In this document: positions 16,830 through 24,974 of the stretch, piece after piece
How positions within the stretch are numbered: the first letter of the stretch is position 1
Layout of the letters: each line of letters starts with the position of its first letter
Assembly (NCBI GenBank): GCA_027576995.1
Contig: JANBQC010000422.1
Location: 1-24,974 of the forward strand
Reading direction: 5' to 3'
Length of the DNA: 24,974 nt
From: Dimargaris cristalligena
Lineage: Eukaryota; Kickxellomycota; Dimargaritomycetes; Dimargaritales; Dimargaritaceae
Translations under genes and position numbers: made by a program
The notes under the pieces: generated by a model
Databases searched by the model: none
What the model saw: only the letters and a program-made list of their open reading frames with translations
What the model was told of the DNA's origin: nothing

Positions 16830-19797
16830 TCAAGCGGGGATTTTAAACCGATGAGTGGCGTATACCCCCGTACCATCGGTGTTGACACTCATTTCGGGAT
16901 GGCCCGGGTAAACCCGAATGGGAATACTACAGCTCAGCACATCGGAGGTCACGTCACAAACCGCCGTGGCCGACTGGACATGGTATTGGTAGGCCATCCG
17001 AAACGGCTCCAAAAGGGGTGGGCCCCGGGGTACGGGAAGATCCGCTTTAGGGGATAGAGGCCGGGACCCCGGAGTTGACGGTGATGGCGGGTGATTTGTC
17101 GATTGAGGGGTGGTCGCTGCCGATGACGACAGTGATGGCACCTGGGCCGTACTGGCGGGTGCCGGAGTCGCCATGATAAACTCGACCCGCATACTCCAGC
17201 GGTACTGGACCGCCGAGGACTGGAAACCCGCGGATATGTGGACGGAATTAGGACAGGGTAGCAGAAAGGTAACCTGGCGGGTAAACCGACAGAACTCGTG
17301 AAACTCGCCGTGCGTTTTGCGGGTCATGCTGGGGGCTAAGCTGGGGGTCTGGGTGGTATAGTCGGCCGCGACAATTTCCTCGCTTTCGAGCCATACTGAA
17401 ACCTGGAAACAGGGGGCACCCGAAGGTAAGTAGGTGATGGAACCTGTGACGGTCTCCCCTAGCTGGTAGGTACTTTTTGGTAGCACAATCCGGGCAACAG
17501 GCTGGCCGGCCCGGTTGTTTAAGTTGAGAATGACTGACGGCATGGTTGTAAGTAGGAGGTAAGTGGTTGGGAATGTAGTTCAGAAAAAGGAATAAGTCAA
17601 GGGAAGCAGTAGCATGTTGGATGTTCAGAGACCAGCCATTATATGTAGGTAAACAGTAGAATAATATCATGCATGACCGGTCATAAAATGGCAAAGTAAT
17701 AAAAGTGATTAGCCGAAAACTATGGGTAAAAAACACTAAGGTACACACCTCGTTTACGCAGGCGACAAATATGTTCGGCGTGTTGGTAGGATAAAGACTG
17801 TTCGGAAGTGAAATCATTGGAGGACTCCCCAGAGGCCGTGGGCTTCAATGTTGACTGAATTACGTCGCGAAGAAAATCGTTAGATTGGAGATCTAAAGAG
17901 GCGAGGGGGAGGAAAAAGGGGACCGCAGTATGACATTAAATAGTATAAGCAGAAGTGCAGGAATAATATTAGCAAATAGACACATTCACCACCGCCACAA
18001 ATATATATATATATATATATATATAATTGCCAACTTTGGGTGGCCGAATAAACTAAAAATCCTAATGTAAAAATCAGATCAAAAATACTAACCTATGGCA
18101 TCAAAGTTGCCGGGGGGAAATAAAGGCGTTTCGGGCTTATCGACCACGATGGCCTCATCGCCCATCCGAATGATCGGGGATAGTAAGTCGTAGGTCGGTA
18201 AACCACCGCGTTCATCAATATGGGGTAACACCTTGAACGGCACCTGGACAATATGGGATTTGCGATTCAAGGCATTCTGCTGGCTCACCAGCACCAGTGA
18301 GTAGTTGAACCGGATGGACCGACCCCGGAACGAGGGGGGCAAGTCTTTGGGCAATGTAATCTGATAGGTCACGGTGCGCGACTGGCCGGGCAATAGGGAT
18401 AGGTCGCTGAGGAGAATAGACGGCGGAGTGGAAAACGTGGGCCATTGTCGGCTAAAGAGGGTTGAGGAGGCCATGCCTCCCCGGCCCTGGGACCCCACCG
18501 CCAGGGCCGAGTTGGATTGGGTAGTCGAGGATGATTTTAACTGAGTGAGCGGGGTAGTGTCCGTGCCGAGGGACCCGCCACCCATGGCGCCCCCGCTGCC
18601 GCCAGTCCCTGTGGAGTGGTGGGCCGACCGGTACATGGCGGTATTTTGGAGGGGATCGAAAGGGGCCGTTTGCACCAAAGCCGGGTCCACACCGAAAGTG
18701 CCGGCCAGCTGGGCGAAGGCCCAGAGGATACGTTTGGGTTTACTCGCGGCATGCGGCGACGAACTCGACCGATTCATATGGGACAAGTCGGACGATCCGT
18801 TGGCTCCGTTCAGCCCCGGTCGTTCGGAGGATGACGCGCGTAGCATACTGGGAAACCGATTCCAGATGCTTTCGGATAGGGACACGCTCCGGGCGGTTTC
18901 GCCGTTTACCGGGGGATCTTCGGCAGTAGTAGTAGTAGTAGTAGGGTCAGTGGAGTGGTTAGTCTCGGACCGGTGGCTCGGTTCGTCCGAACCCCATAGA
19001 CCAAACCAGGAGCCTAGGGACGACGCACTGGGGTTGCCTCCGTTTAGCGGCCGGTGCACCTGCTGGACCTGCGGAATAGAAGAAGGGGGTGGGACTACAC
19101 CAGCTAATAAAGGGCCAGTAGGTTGTTCATCGGGGCGATCGCTCATACAGGGGGACTGGGCCCTATCGGGAGGAAATCCCCAGGGGGAACCCGGGCGGGA
19201 CACTTCGCTGGCGGGGGATAAAATGGACGGAGCGCGCGACCGGCCGGGGGCCGAAAGATGTAGGGGGTAGTTGGTGTTGGTATTGGTATTGGAGACAGCC
19301 GATGGGGGTTGGGGTGTGGCAGCCCGACCAGCGGGTGGCCCCGGGGTAGCCAGTCGGGGTAGTCCAAAGGGGGTCCAATTCTCCTGGTAGTCGGTACTAT
19401 GCAGTCCAACCGACTGGGTCGAGTCTAAACTCGTACGTACACTGAGGTCACCACCCGGGTCGGGGCCAAGCGTGGAAGTCGCGGTCGCGGTCAGGTGGTC
19501 CAGTGGCAGCGGCCAGCGGTCACCGGGACCGACGGTCGTGGGTAGCGGGGAGAGGCGGGAGGTTTGGGACGATATGGACGAGACGCTACCTACGCGACTA
19601 CTCCGCTGGGAATGGTTGGTGCTAATGAGACTCGGTGTGGATATGTTAGAAAAGTTGCGGGCACGCCGACCGGCGAGGGGGGAGCTGGTGGAAACGGCGG
19701 TAGTTTTTTCGTAGTGGAAGGTGATGGAGCAGCGGAGGGATTCGCCGGCAAAGAACACCCCGTCGCGGTCGAACTGGGCGGTGACAACGATGCCCAT
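16830..19797 (-). CDS. RGP1: Rgp1 homologue, subunit of the Ric1-Rgp1 Rab6/Ypt6 exchange factor, three exons
   Basis: With Ric1 it activates Ypt6/Rab6 at the Golgi for retrograde traffic. Inferred exons on the minus strand: 19797-18093, 17892-17749, 17533-16830, joined in phase 1 by GT-AG introns of 200 and 215 nt, giving 850 residues. Residues 1-30 begin the arrestin-like fold. About 35-345 is a long Ser/Thr/Pro-rich linker with a poly-Thr run (GTA repeat, 18925-18944). K-R-I-L-W-A-F-A-Q-L-A-G sits at 355-366, a second beta-rich block at about 460-535 with L-P-P-S-F-R-G. The 144-nt exon supplies residues 569-616 and ends R-L-R-K-R. Exon 3 carries the Y-Q-L-G-E-T-V-T-G block, C-F-Q-V-S-V-W-L-E-S-E-E, and near the end S-I-P-I-R-V-Y-P. 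The ATG at 17543 lies at the intron edge and is not a separate gene. Identification rests on recalled family motifs. Confidence 0.87.
18001..18025. repeat. AT dinucleotide repeat in RGP1 intron 1
   Basis: Twelve and a half AT units lie within the first RGP1 intron, roughly midway between donor and acceptor. It is a likely length-variable microsatellite. Confidence 0.9.
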
Positions 19798-20777
19798 CTT
19801 CTAACGGAATGCTGGGATGGCTGGGGAAGGGTGAGGGGGGAGGCTTCGAATAGATAGACAGGGAAAGCGGTGATCGGCGGAGTATGGTGAATTAGGGAGA
19901 CCATGGGGACTTAACGAGGCACATGGGGGAGTACTTTGAGCAACAAAGTGAGTAGGCGACGAAGGGGTCAGTCAATAGAAAAGGGAAAAGACGACGAAGG
20001 AGTTCGACGTCATTCAATAAAGGATAGTGGATTTGGCCGAGCCATAGAGGGTTAGTGAGTATCGAGGAAGGAAGTAGGTAAGTAAGTAAGGTCAGAGGGA
20101 AACCAGCCCTACTACAAAAGGAGTCCAAAGGCGCACACCACCACCACAACTAACTGGGCAACTGACCTCCCTCCAACCTACTACTGAGTAGCATCGGCTG
20201 GAGTTTCCCAGTCCCTACAGTCTCTCACCTACGGTTGCTTTACGATTCATTCTCCATTTGTTTATTAAATCCCCCCCACTTGGCCCACATACCCCGCCCT
20301 CCGCAGAATAGCAGGGACCCTCTCCCTACCCCCTCAGGCTAAACATTAATACCAGGGAAGAGGAGCCTACAAGACGATAGATGATGCTGGCTCGGGAGAA
20401 GATGTGATGTTTATTTGTATTTAAATTTAAATAAATAGAGAGAGGTATATATAGATAGAGAGAGAGAAACGCGGGGTGATAAGGCGGGATGGGCTGAACA
20501 ACGAGGCGTAGTAAAGAGTTGATACGACTCCGCAGCGATATTACAGTGCTCCAAATACGGTATGATATAGTGCACACCTGGATCCGGGGAAATTGGAGCA
20601 CACTACGGTCCTATATTACGGTGATTCGGGGGGACGATAACGAGCGCGAGGTAATGTACCATATTATCTGGGGAACAGGATGTCGAGTAGCGTGTGCCTC
20701 TATAGCCAGCACCGAACCTCGGCGGTATATAAGTGTGGGTTTGGCCACCCCCCGTATGGGGCGTGCGCTCTCCCCAA
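19798..20777. other. Intergenic region between NAPE-PLD and RGP1
   Basis: No gene is supported. Next to RGP1 (about 19840-20100) the + strand is purine-rich, so the RGP1 coding strand is C/T-rich, as in other leaders here. Around 20400-20470 are AT-rich and GATA/GAGA simple repeats that belong to the NAPE-PLD 3' flank. Open frames on the + strand near 20519-20875 lack convincing starts and protein character. Confidence 0.5.
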
Positions 20778-22187
20778 TTACAAATCGGCTGAACGGGGTT
20801 CTGTCGCAGGAGCAACCATGGTGGCTCCAATATCCATGGTGGAAAAGGCGTCAGGCTGGTGACCGCGGTTCTTGAGAGCGGCGGCCAGTCTTTCGGGTGG
20901 TTCGTTAAGGGTTTCGTCGGTTAGGATAAAGGTGCCCCAGTGCATGGCCACGCTCTTCCGGGCGCGAACATCTTCGTGGACCCGAACGGCATCCTCGGGA
21001 CTACAGTGCACGGGCGAGAACACCCACCGGGGCGAGTAAGCACCAATGGGGATACAGGCCAGGTCAAAGGGGCCGTACCGGTCGCCGATTTCCTTGAAGG
21101 CCGGGCACACGGGCGTGGGGTCGTCGGGTTGGTCGAGGGTGGCTTCGTGGGCCCGGCTGGTGACGGTACGGTAGCCCGTGTCCCCGGCGAAGTAGAAGCG
21201 CTGGCCCGAGGGAAACACCAGACAGAAGCTGGCCCACAGCGTGCGGTAGCGGTCGGTTAAGCCACGGCCCGTGAAGTGCTGGCAAGGGGTGCACACCACC
21301 TGCACCTGGCCCCGCCGGGGTTCGGTGGTAGTAGGGGCTGGAGTTTCTTCGGGGGTAGCAGTGGTGGAAGTAGCGGAGGACCCGCCAGCCGACAGCAGGT
21401 CGAGGTTGCTTTCGTCCCACCAGTCCATTTCGGTGACACGCGTGGCCCCCAGGTCTTCCAGCCATTGCTTATTGCCCAGGGGGACAATGTAGTGCGGGCG
21501 GGATCCCAGAGCGCGGATGGTTTCCACATCCATATGGTCGTAGTGGTTGTGGCTGATGACCACCAGGTCAATGGGCGGCAATTCCGCAACGGTGCAGGGC
21601 GTGGGGCGGATCCGTTTGGGGCCCACGAACTGGACGGGCGAGCAGCGGGCCGAAAACACGGGGTCGAACAGGATATTCAGCCCGTTGGCCTGCAGGAGGA
21701 AACTCGCGTGTCCGAGCCAAGTGAGCTGCAGTTGGGTCGGGTCGGGCTCGCGCAGCATGGACCAGTCCATGGGAACCACGGGCACCAGCTCCTCCTCCTT
21801 GGGGATAAACAGGCTGGTCTTGACATTCCAATCCCGGACCATGGCGGTAAAGACCTGGAGGAAGCCAAAGTGCTGGTGCGAGGGCCACGGGTTCACGAAG
21901 CCGCCCTTGGGGTTGTGGTGGGCTTTTTTAACCGTGTCGGAGCGGGAGGTGGCCATGGGGGGCAGGTTAAGCACGGCGGGATAGGCTAGAGTGGATACAC
22001 CGGCGGAAGTCTGGGAGGGAGCCTTGGGAGGGGTGGTTAGGGGTCGTGACGTGGCAGTCTCGACGATGGTCGGGCGGTGGGGGGAAGGATTAAGGGAATA
22101 GAGTCGAGCAGAACGAGAAGAAGAGGAGGGAACGCGGAAGTAACGGCCGAGGGGAAGACGGGCCGTGGTCGGACGAGGCAGAAACAT
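20778..22187 (-). CDS. FMP30: N-acyl-phosphatidylethanolamine phospholipase D, mitochondrial Fmp30-like
   Basis: Zinc hydrolase of the metallo-beta-lactamase fold that cleaves N-acyl-phosphatidylethanolamine to N-acylethanolamine and phosphatidic acid. It is intronless, 469 residues, close to the 468 of budding-yeast Fmp30. Metal motif H-N-H-Y-D-H is at 213-218, with further ligands likely H304 (C-Q-H-F-T-G-R-G), D336 (F-A-G-D-T-G-Y) and H416 (M-H-W-G-T-F). The fold opens with N-P-K-G-G-F-V-N-P-W at 92-101 and T-W-L-G-H-A-S-F at 156-163. The first 42 residues have seven arginines and no acidic residue, as in a mitochondrial presequence. A Ser/Thr/Pro-rich insert at about 265-292 lies between conserved blocks. 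A second in-frame ATG (residue 78, position 21956) would give a protein without the presequence. Metal ligands all appear present, so activity is expected. Confidence 0.9.
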   Translation of the reverse strand: MFLPRPTTARLPLGRYFRVPSSSSRSARLYSLNPSPHRPTIVETATSRPLTTPPKAPSQTSAGVSTLAYPAVLNLPPMATSRSDTVKKAHHNPKGGFVNPWPSHQHFGFLQVFTAMVRDWNVKTSLFIPKEEELVPVVPMDWSMLREPDPTQLQLTWLGHASFLLQANGLNILFDPVFSARCSPVQFVGPKRIRPTPCTVAELPPIDLVVISHNHYDHMDVETIRALGSRPHYIVPLGNKQWLEDLGATRVTEMDWWDESNLDLLSAGGSSATSTTATPEETPAPTTTEPRRGQVQVVCTPCQHFTGRGLTDRYRTLWASFCLVFPSGQRFYFAGDTGYRTVTSRAHEATLDQPDDPTPVCPAFKEIGDRYGPFDLACIPIGAYSPRWVFSPVHCSPEDAVRVHEDVRARKSVAMHWGTFILTDETLNEPPERLAAALKNRGHQPDAFSTMDIGATMVAPATEPRSADL

Positions 22188-22200
22188 TAGGTAAGGGATT

Positions 22201-22208
22201 CTATATAA
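22201..22208 (-). promoter_or_regulatory. TATA-like element next to the NAPE-PLD first ATG
   Basis: On the minus strand TTATATAG lies only 13 bases upstream of the ATG at 22187. If it works as a TATA box, transcripts would begin inside the coding region and use the next ATG at 21956. It may equally be chance AT sequence. Confidence 0.25.
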
Positions 22209-23207
22209 GAAAATGACGGTGGGGGTGTTGGTGTGTATTTATCTGAATCCTAGTAAAAGATTGGTTGGTTGGCCAGCAGGTTGTTTCTTCCTTTCCTTCT
22301 CGCTCTTTCGTACGTCAGCTTATTTAATCAATTGAATCGATTCCCTGTTGTGGTTGGAAAGAAAACCAATGTGATACAACAGGTTTCCTAATGGAGCGGC
22401 GGTTTTTGGATGGGCCAGGTTCCGGTAGTGTAGGAAGGGGGGGCACACTACAAGAGGCGGAATAATATATATATATATATTGAGAGGTGTCTAAAAGGAA
22501 CGGCACAGTTATATAGATCGCATCAATATAGCCCAATAGTAGTGACTTGAAGTCTCGGTTAGACAAAAGGACATATAATATATATATATAAAGGTTCTCT
22601 ACATTAAAAAGCACCTAACCACCCGCTGGCTGACACCATACTTACCAAACTATATAAAAAATTGGGCTTAGAATAAACCAAGCCAAGTCAGGCAGAGGAG
22701 AAAGTCGGACGGGGCTGGGAACCAGCGTCTTTGTCTACGATAGTGGCGCTTCCCAAGGCAAGGGCAAACTGGGCTTGATCAACGGGGAATCCGTGGCGGG
22801 GAATCGGCAAGGACTCGCGCAATGCGACGGAACGGAGGGTTATAATAAGTAGGAACAGAGAGAAGCGACTAAGAGGGTCTGTCTTTTGGGCTCGAAGCGA
22901 CGAAAAAGCGGAGTAAAAGGAAGAGAAGGTAGAGGAGAACGTGGCGGGGTGGGCAGGAGTGGTCCTATTTCCCAGCAGTGTGCGAGTGAGAACGGAGAGA
23001 GTGATTTGGCCCTGTAAATGAACTACTCTGCTCCTCCTAGTCTATTATAGTCGGTGAAGGTATTTTTATGTGCCTAGCCATATTGTAGAGCTATTCTCCT
23101 GGACCGGGTTTCACTCGCTTATTCCTACCTCTATTACCACATTAATAATTCACCAACCGTGTTATAGTAATACTTCACTCTACCCTTCTACCACCGCCAT
23201 TCGGCCG
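22209..23207. other. Region upstream of NAPE-PLD, no supported gene
   Basis: AT dinucleotide repeats occur at 22464-22481 and 22573-22590. From about 22680 to 23000 the + strand is purine-rich. On the minus strand 22691-23041 is a 117-codon open stretch ending in TGA; it has no ATG and no partner exon that I could find. About 23040-23205 looks like a short AT-rich and then C/T-rich leader for the small frame at 23208. Confidence 0.4.
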
Positions 23208-23435
23208 ATGTCTCGACAAGCCAATCCGGCCTTAAATCCATTGCACCGTACTGCTTGCTATCTTTTCCCACTCCCTAGCGAACATCTAGATACCAAAAGG
23301 GGAAAAAACAAACTGCGGTGGGGTTTAGATTGCTTGCGTGGCTCCAATAGCCTAGAAATTTATCGGCTACGTTTTTACTGGGTAAATAGCGAAACCACCA
23401 TTCTTACTAATGGGGCGCGCGTGATCCACCAATAA
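23208..23435 (+). CDS. Doubtful small protein, 75 residues
   Basis: I do not recognise it. ATG at 23208 (context CGGCCGATG) begins M-S-R-Q-A-N-P-A-L-N and ends V-I-H-Q before TAA. The protein is basic with a K-R-G-K-N-K patch and several aromatic residues near the end. The frame is also open upstream of the ATG back to about 23070. There is a C/T-rich leader just before the ATG. Such a short frame can occur by chance; no intron joins it to anything I can see. Confidence 0.25.
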   Translation: MSRQANPALNPLHRTACYLFPLPSEHLDTKRGKNKLRWGLDCLRGSNSLEIYRLRFYWVNSETTILTNGARVIHQ

Positions 23436-23797
23436 AGGCCGCGCGTATGCCAACAGCGTTGCTTGAGGCGACTCTCTCTATATACCCACTACCATCCATC
23501 TATGGGTAATAAATACATATATATATATAAATATAAACGTAGTAGTGGTAGTAGTAGTAGTAGTAGCAGTGTACCTCCATGATTATCAAATGATCTCCAC
23601 CTAAAATCATTCCACGAAGGATGTGCGTCTCGGCGTTATTTAGTATATTTCCACCCCATAGAGCCGTCTGCTTCTCTGGGCCATTCCACATCACTCCATT
23701 ACTTTCGTTTACTCTACATCCACCCTTTTATTTACCATCACGTGAATAGAATCTCCCTTCCGGTGACTCGAATAGAAAACATTTCCCATCTCTCCAT
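23436..23797. other. Intergenic region 3' of POL32, with microsatellites
   Basis: An AT repeat lies around 23517-23529 and a GTA-type trinucleotide repeat at about 23539-23567. The rest looks like 3' untranslated sequence of the minus-strand gene. No gene is seen. Confidence 0.5.
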
Positions 23798-24974
23798 TCA
23801 TTGCTTTTTGAAGAAATTGAACAGGCTCCGCTGTTCACCTGAGGGGGCCTTCTTCGCAGGCCTCGCATCCGCTGGTCTACGAAAGGGGATTATAGTCACC
23901 AAGGCGAGGGGAGGTGACATTAGCGATACAGAATCGGCATTTTCATTTTCATTAGTAACTACTACCGACAAGACGTACGCATGATCCACTAGAGGGCCTG
24001 CTATCGAACCAGACAATACGTTACAAATAATTCCCCCTATTTGGATCTACTTACTTGGTCGATGAGGGGGCTTGGTTATTAACTTTGGCTCGCTTGGGTG
24101 CCTCGGGTTCGGGTTCATCTTCGGAATACAACTCCCATTCGGTGACATCTTCCGTAACTACTCCAGTGGTAATGAGTAAAATCCGGGTGGATTCAGCGAC
24201 AATTGCATTCCAGATAGGCCAGTTAAAATTGGGAGTGACATGCACGGGGAATACACCATACCGCGGTGGCATTCGCCCGTAAAAATCCGTTTAAAGAAAA
24301 CCGTCGCCTAAACATTATATCCACCTCCATACTTACCTAGATACCCCCGTTCGTCCTTATAGGTGCGTGTTTTGGTCACTTTACGGCGTCGGCGCACCCG
24401 CTTCGATGAACCTGACTCGGCCGACTGGGCGACAGTCGGCTCGGTGACCTTGCTTTCGGTCTTACCTACATTATCACCGATATCGACATCTTCTTCCTCG
24501 ACCTTATCATCATCATCATCATCGTCATCGTCGTCGTCGCTGTCGGAGATGATCCGTTTGCTGGAGATGGATTTGGATTTGGGAGCCGGCATACTCATTT
24601 CTTCGTCCTCATCATCACTAAACGGATTCAATTCAATTTCATAAACAATATATATCCATACGCATATAAATAATCCACAGTTAGAGGCAAGTCAGCGGGC
24701 ATATCCCATAGATAAGTCAGGTATGAAGAACAAAACTGCCATTGCCATAATGCACAGAATATGTCGACCAATTTATCCCGTTCAAGTCCCACCCGTGAAG
24801 TCTCTGTACTTTCATAAATAACCAGCCCTTTAACTTACCTGCTGAATTCCACTTTATCTGATTCAGATTCCTTGGCAAGCGCCTCCGAGTCCGACTTCTC
24901 TTCAATTTCCACGGTAGGGCTCTCAGCCTTGGGTGTCGGCAAAGGAGCGGGCGTAGGTTTAGATTGCCGGACAT
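23798..24974 (-). CDS. POL32: DNA polymerase delta third subunit (Pol32/Cdc27/POLD3), 3' part, last four exons
   Basis: Non-catalytic subunit that ties DNA polymerase delta to the sliding clamp PCNA in nuclear replication. Only the C-terminal part is here: exons 24974-24839 (open at the window edge), 24617-24337, 24160-24055 and 23876-23798, with GT-AG introns of 221, 176 and 178 nt and consistent phase. The first exon is Pro/Lys/Glu-rich. The second holds S-D-D-E-D-E-E, a run of eleven aspartates coded by GAT/GAC repeats (24506-24540), and a basic R-R-R-R-K-V-T-K-T-R-T-Y-K-D-E stretch. Joining gives D-E-R-G-Y-L-V-V-T-E-D-V across an intron, a block typical of this family. The protein ends G-E-Q-R-S-L-F-N-F-F-K-K-Q: a PIP box (Q-x-x-L-x-x-F-F) at the very C-terminus. 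The 5' part is missing because of the window limit, not truncation of the gene. Confidence 0.88.

Noticed and set aside
17541..17543. ATG at 17543 on the minus strand as the start of a separate 237-residue gene
   Set aside because: The conserved part begins just after an AG at 17535-17534 and joins in frame to the RGP1 exon 2; the ATG falls within the intron.
20519..20875. 118-codon + strand frame overlapping the 3' end of NAPE-PLD
   Set aside because: Starts at TTG and overlaps conserved coding sequence on the other strand.
21276..21989. 237-codon + strand frame antisense to NAPE-PLD
   Set aside because: A shadow of the GC-rich coding strand; the minus strand has complete catalytic motifs.
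1..24974. CRISPR arrays, prophage or bacterial operon structure
   Set aside because: No spaced direct repeats, no Shine-Dalgarno organisation; introns and gene families show eukaryotic nuclear DNA.

Overview
The window is a stretch of nuclear DNA from a fungus, probably an early-diverging one (Zoopagomycota-like; lineage is a low-confidence inference). The evidence is spliceosomal introns of about 165-400 nt with GTAAGT-like donors, an ERG8-type phosphomevalonate kinase, a Cdc25-type Ras exchange factor, an Rgp1 homologue, a GT25 glycosyltransferase and a mitochondrial-type NAPE-PLD (Fmp30-like). TAA, TAG and TGA all end genes here, so the standard code applies. There is no bacterial-style operon, no CRISPR array and no rRNA. 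I found no convincing tRNA.

Layout. 1-626 is AT-rich, has no CpG at all by eye, and carries the remnant of a transposase-like protein with two in-frame stops. 627-3179 has no gene I can support; its right half is a pyrimidine-rich leader for the next gene. 3180-7085 (+) is an intronless 1301-residue RasGEF. 8709-11385 (+) is a six-exon ERG8. 12414-13876 (+) is a two-exon secreted protein of unknown family. 15038-16390 (+) is a type II membrane GT25 glycosyltransferase. It converges on 16830-19797 (-), a three-exon RGP1 with a 144-nt middle exon. 20778-22187 (-) is a metallo-beta-lactamase-fold NAPE-PLD with a mitochondrial-like N-terminus. 23208-23435 (+) is a doubtful 75-residue reading frame. 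23798-24974 (-) holds the last four exons of a DNA polymerase delta third subunit (POL32/CDC27/POLD3) ending in a PIP box; its 5' part lies outside the window.

The genes are independent eukaryotic units: Ras signalling, isoprenoid synthesis, Golgi glycosylation and Golgi Rab exchange, mitochondrial phospholipid hydrolysis and DNA replication. RGP1 and GT25 both point to the Golgi, but their adjacency is probably chance. Exon structures were built by hand from splice consensus, phase and family conservation; no transcript data were available. The most interesting items are the CpG-free transposon remnant, the secreted orphan protein, the serine-rich insert inside the RasGEF catalytic domain, two in-frame ERG8 acceptor sites, and a TATA element placed so that NAPE-PLD might be made with or without its mitochondrial leader.
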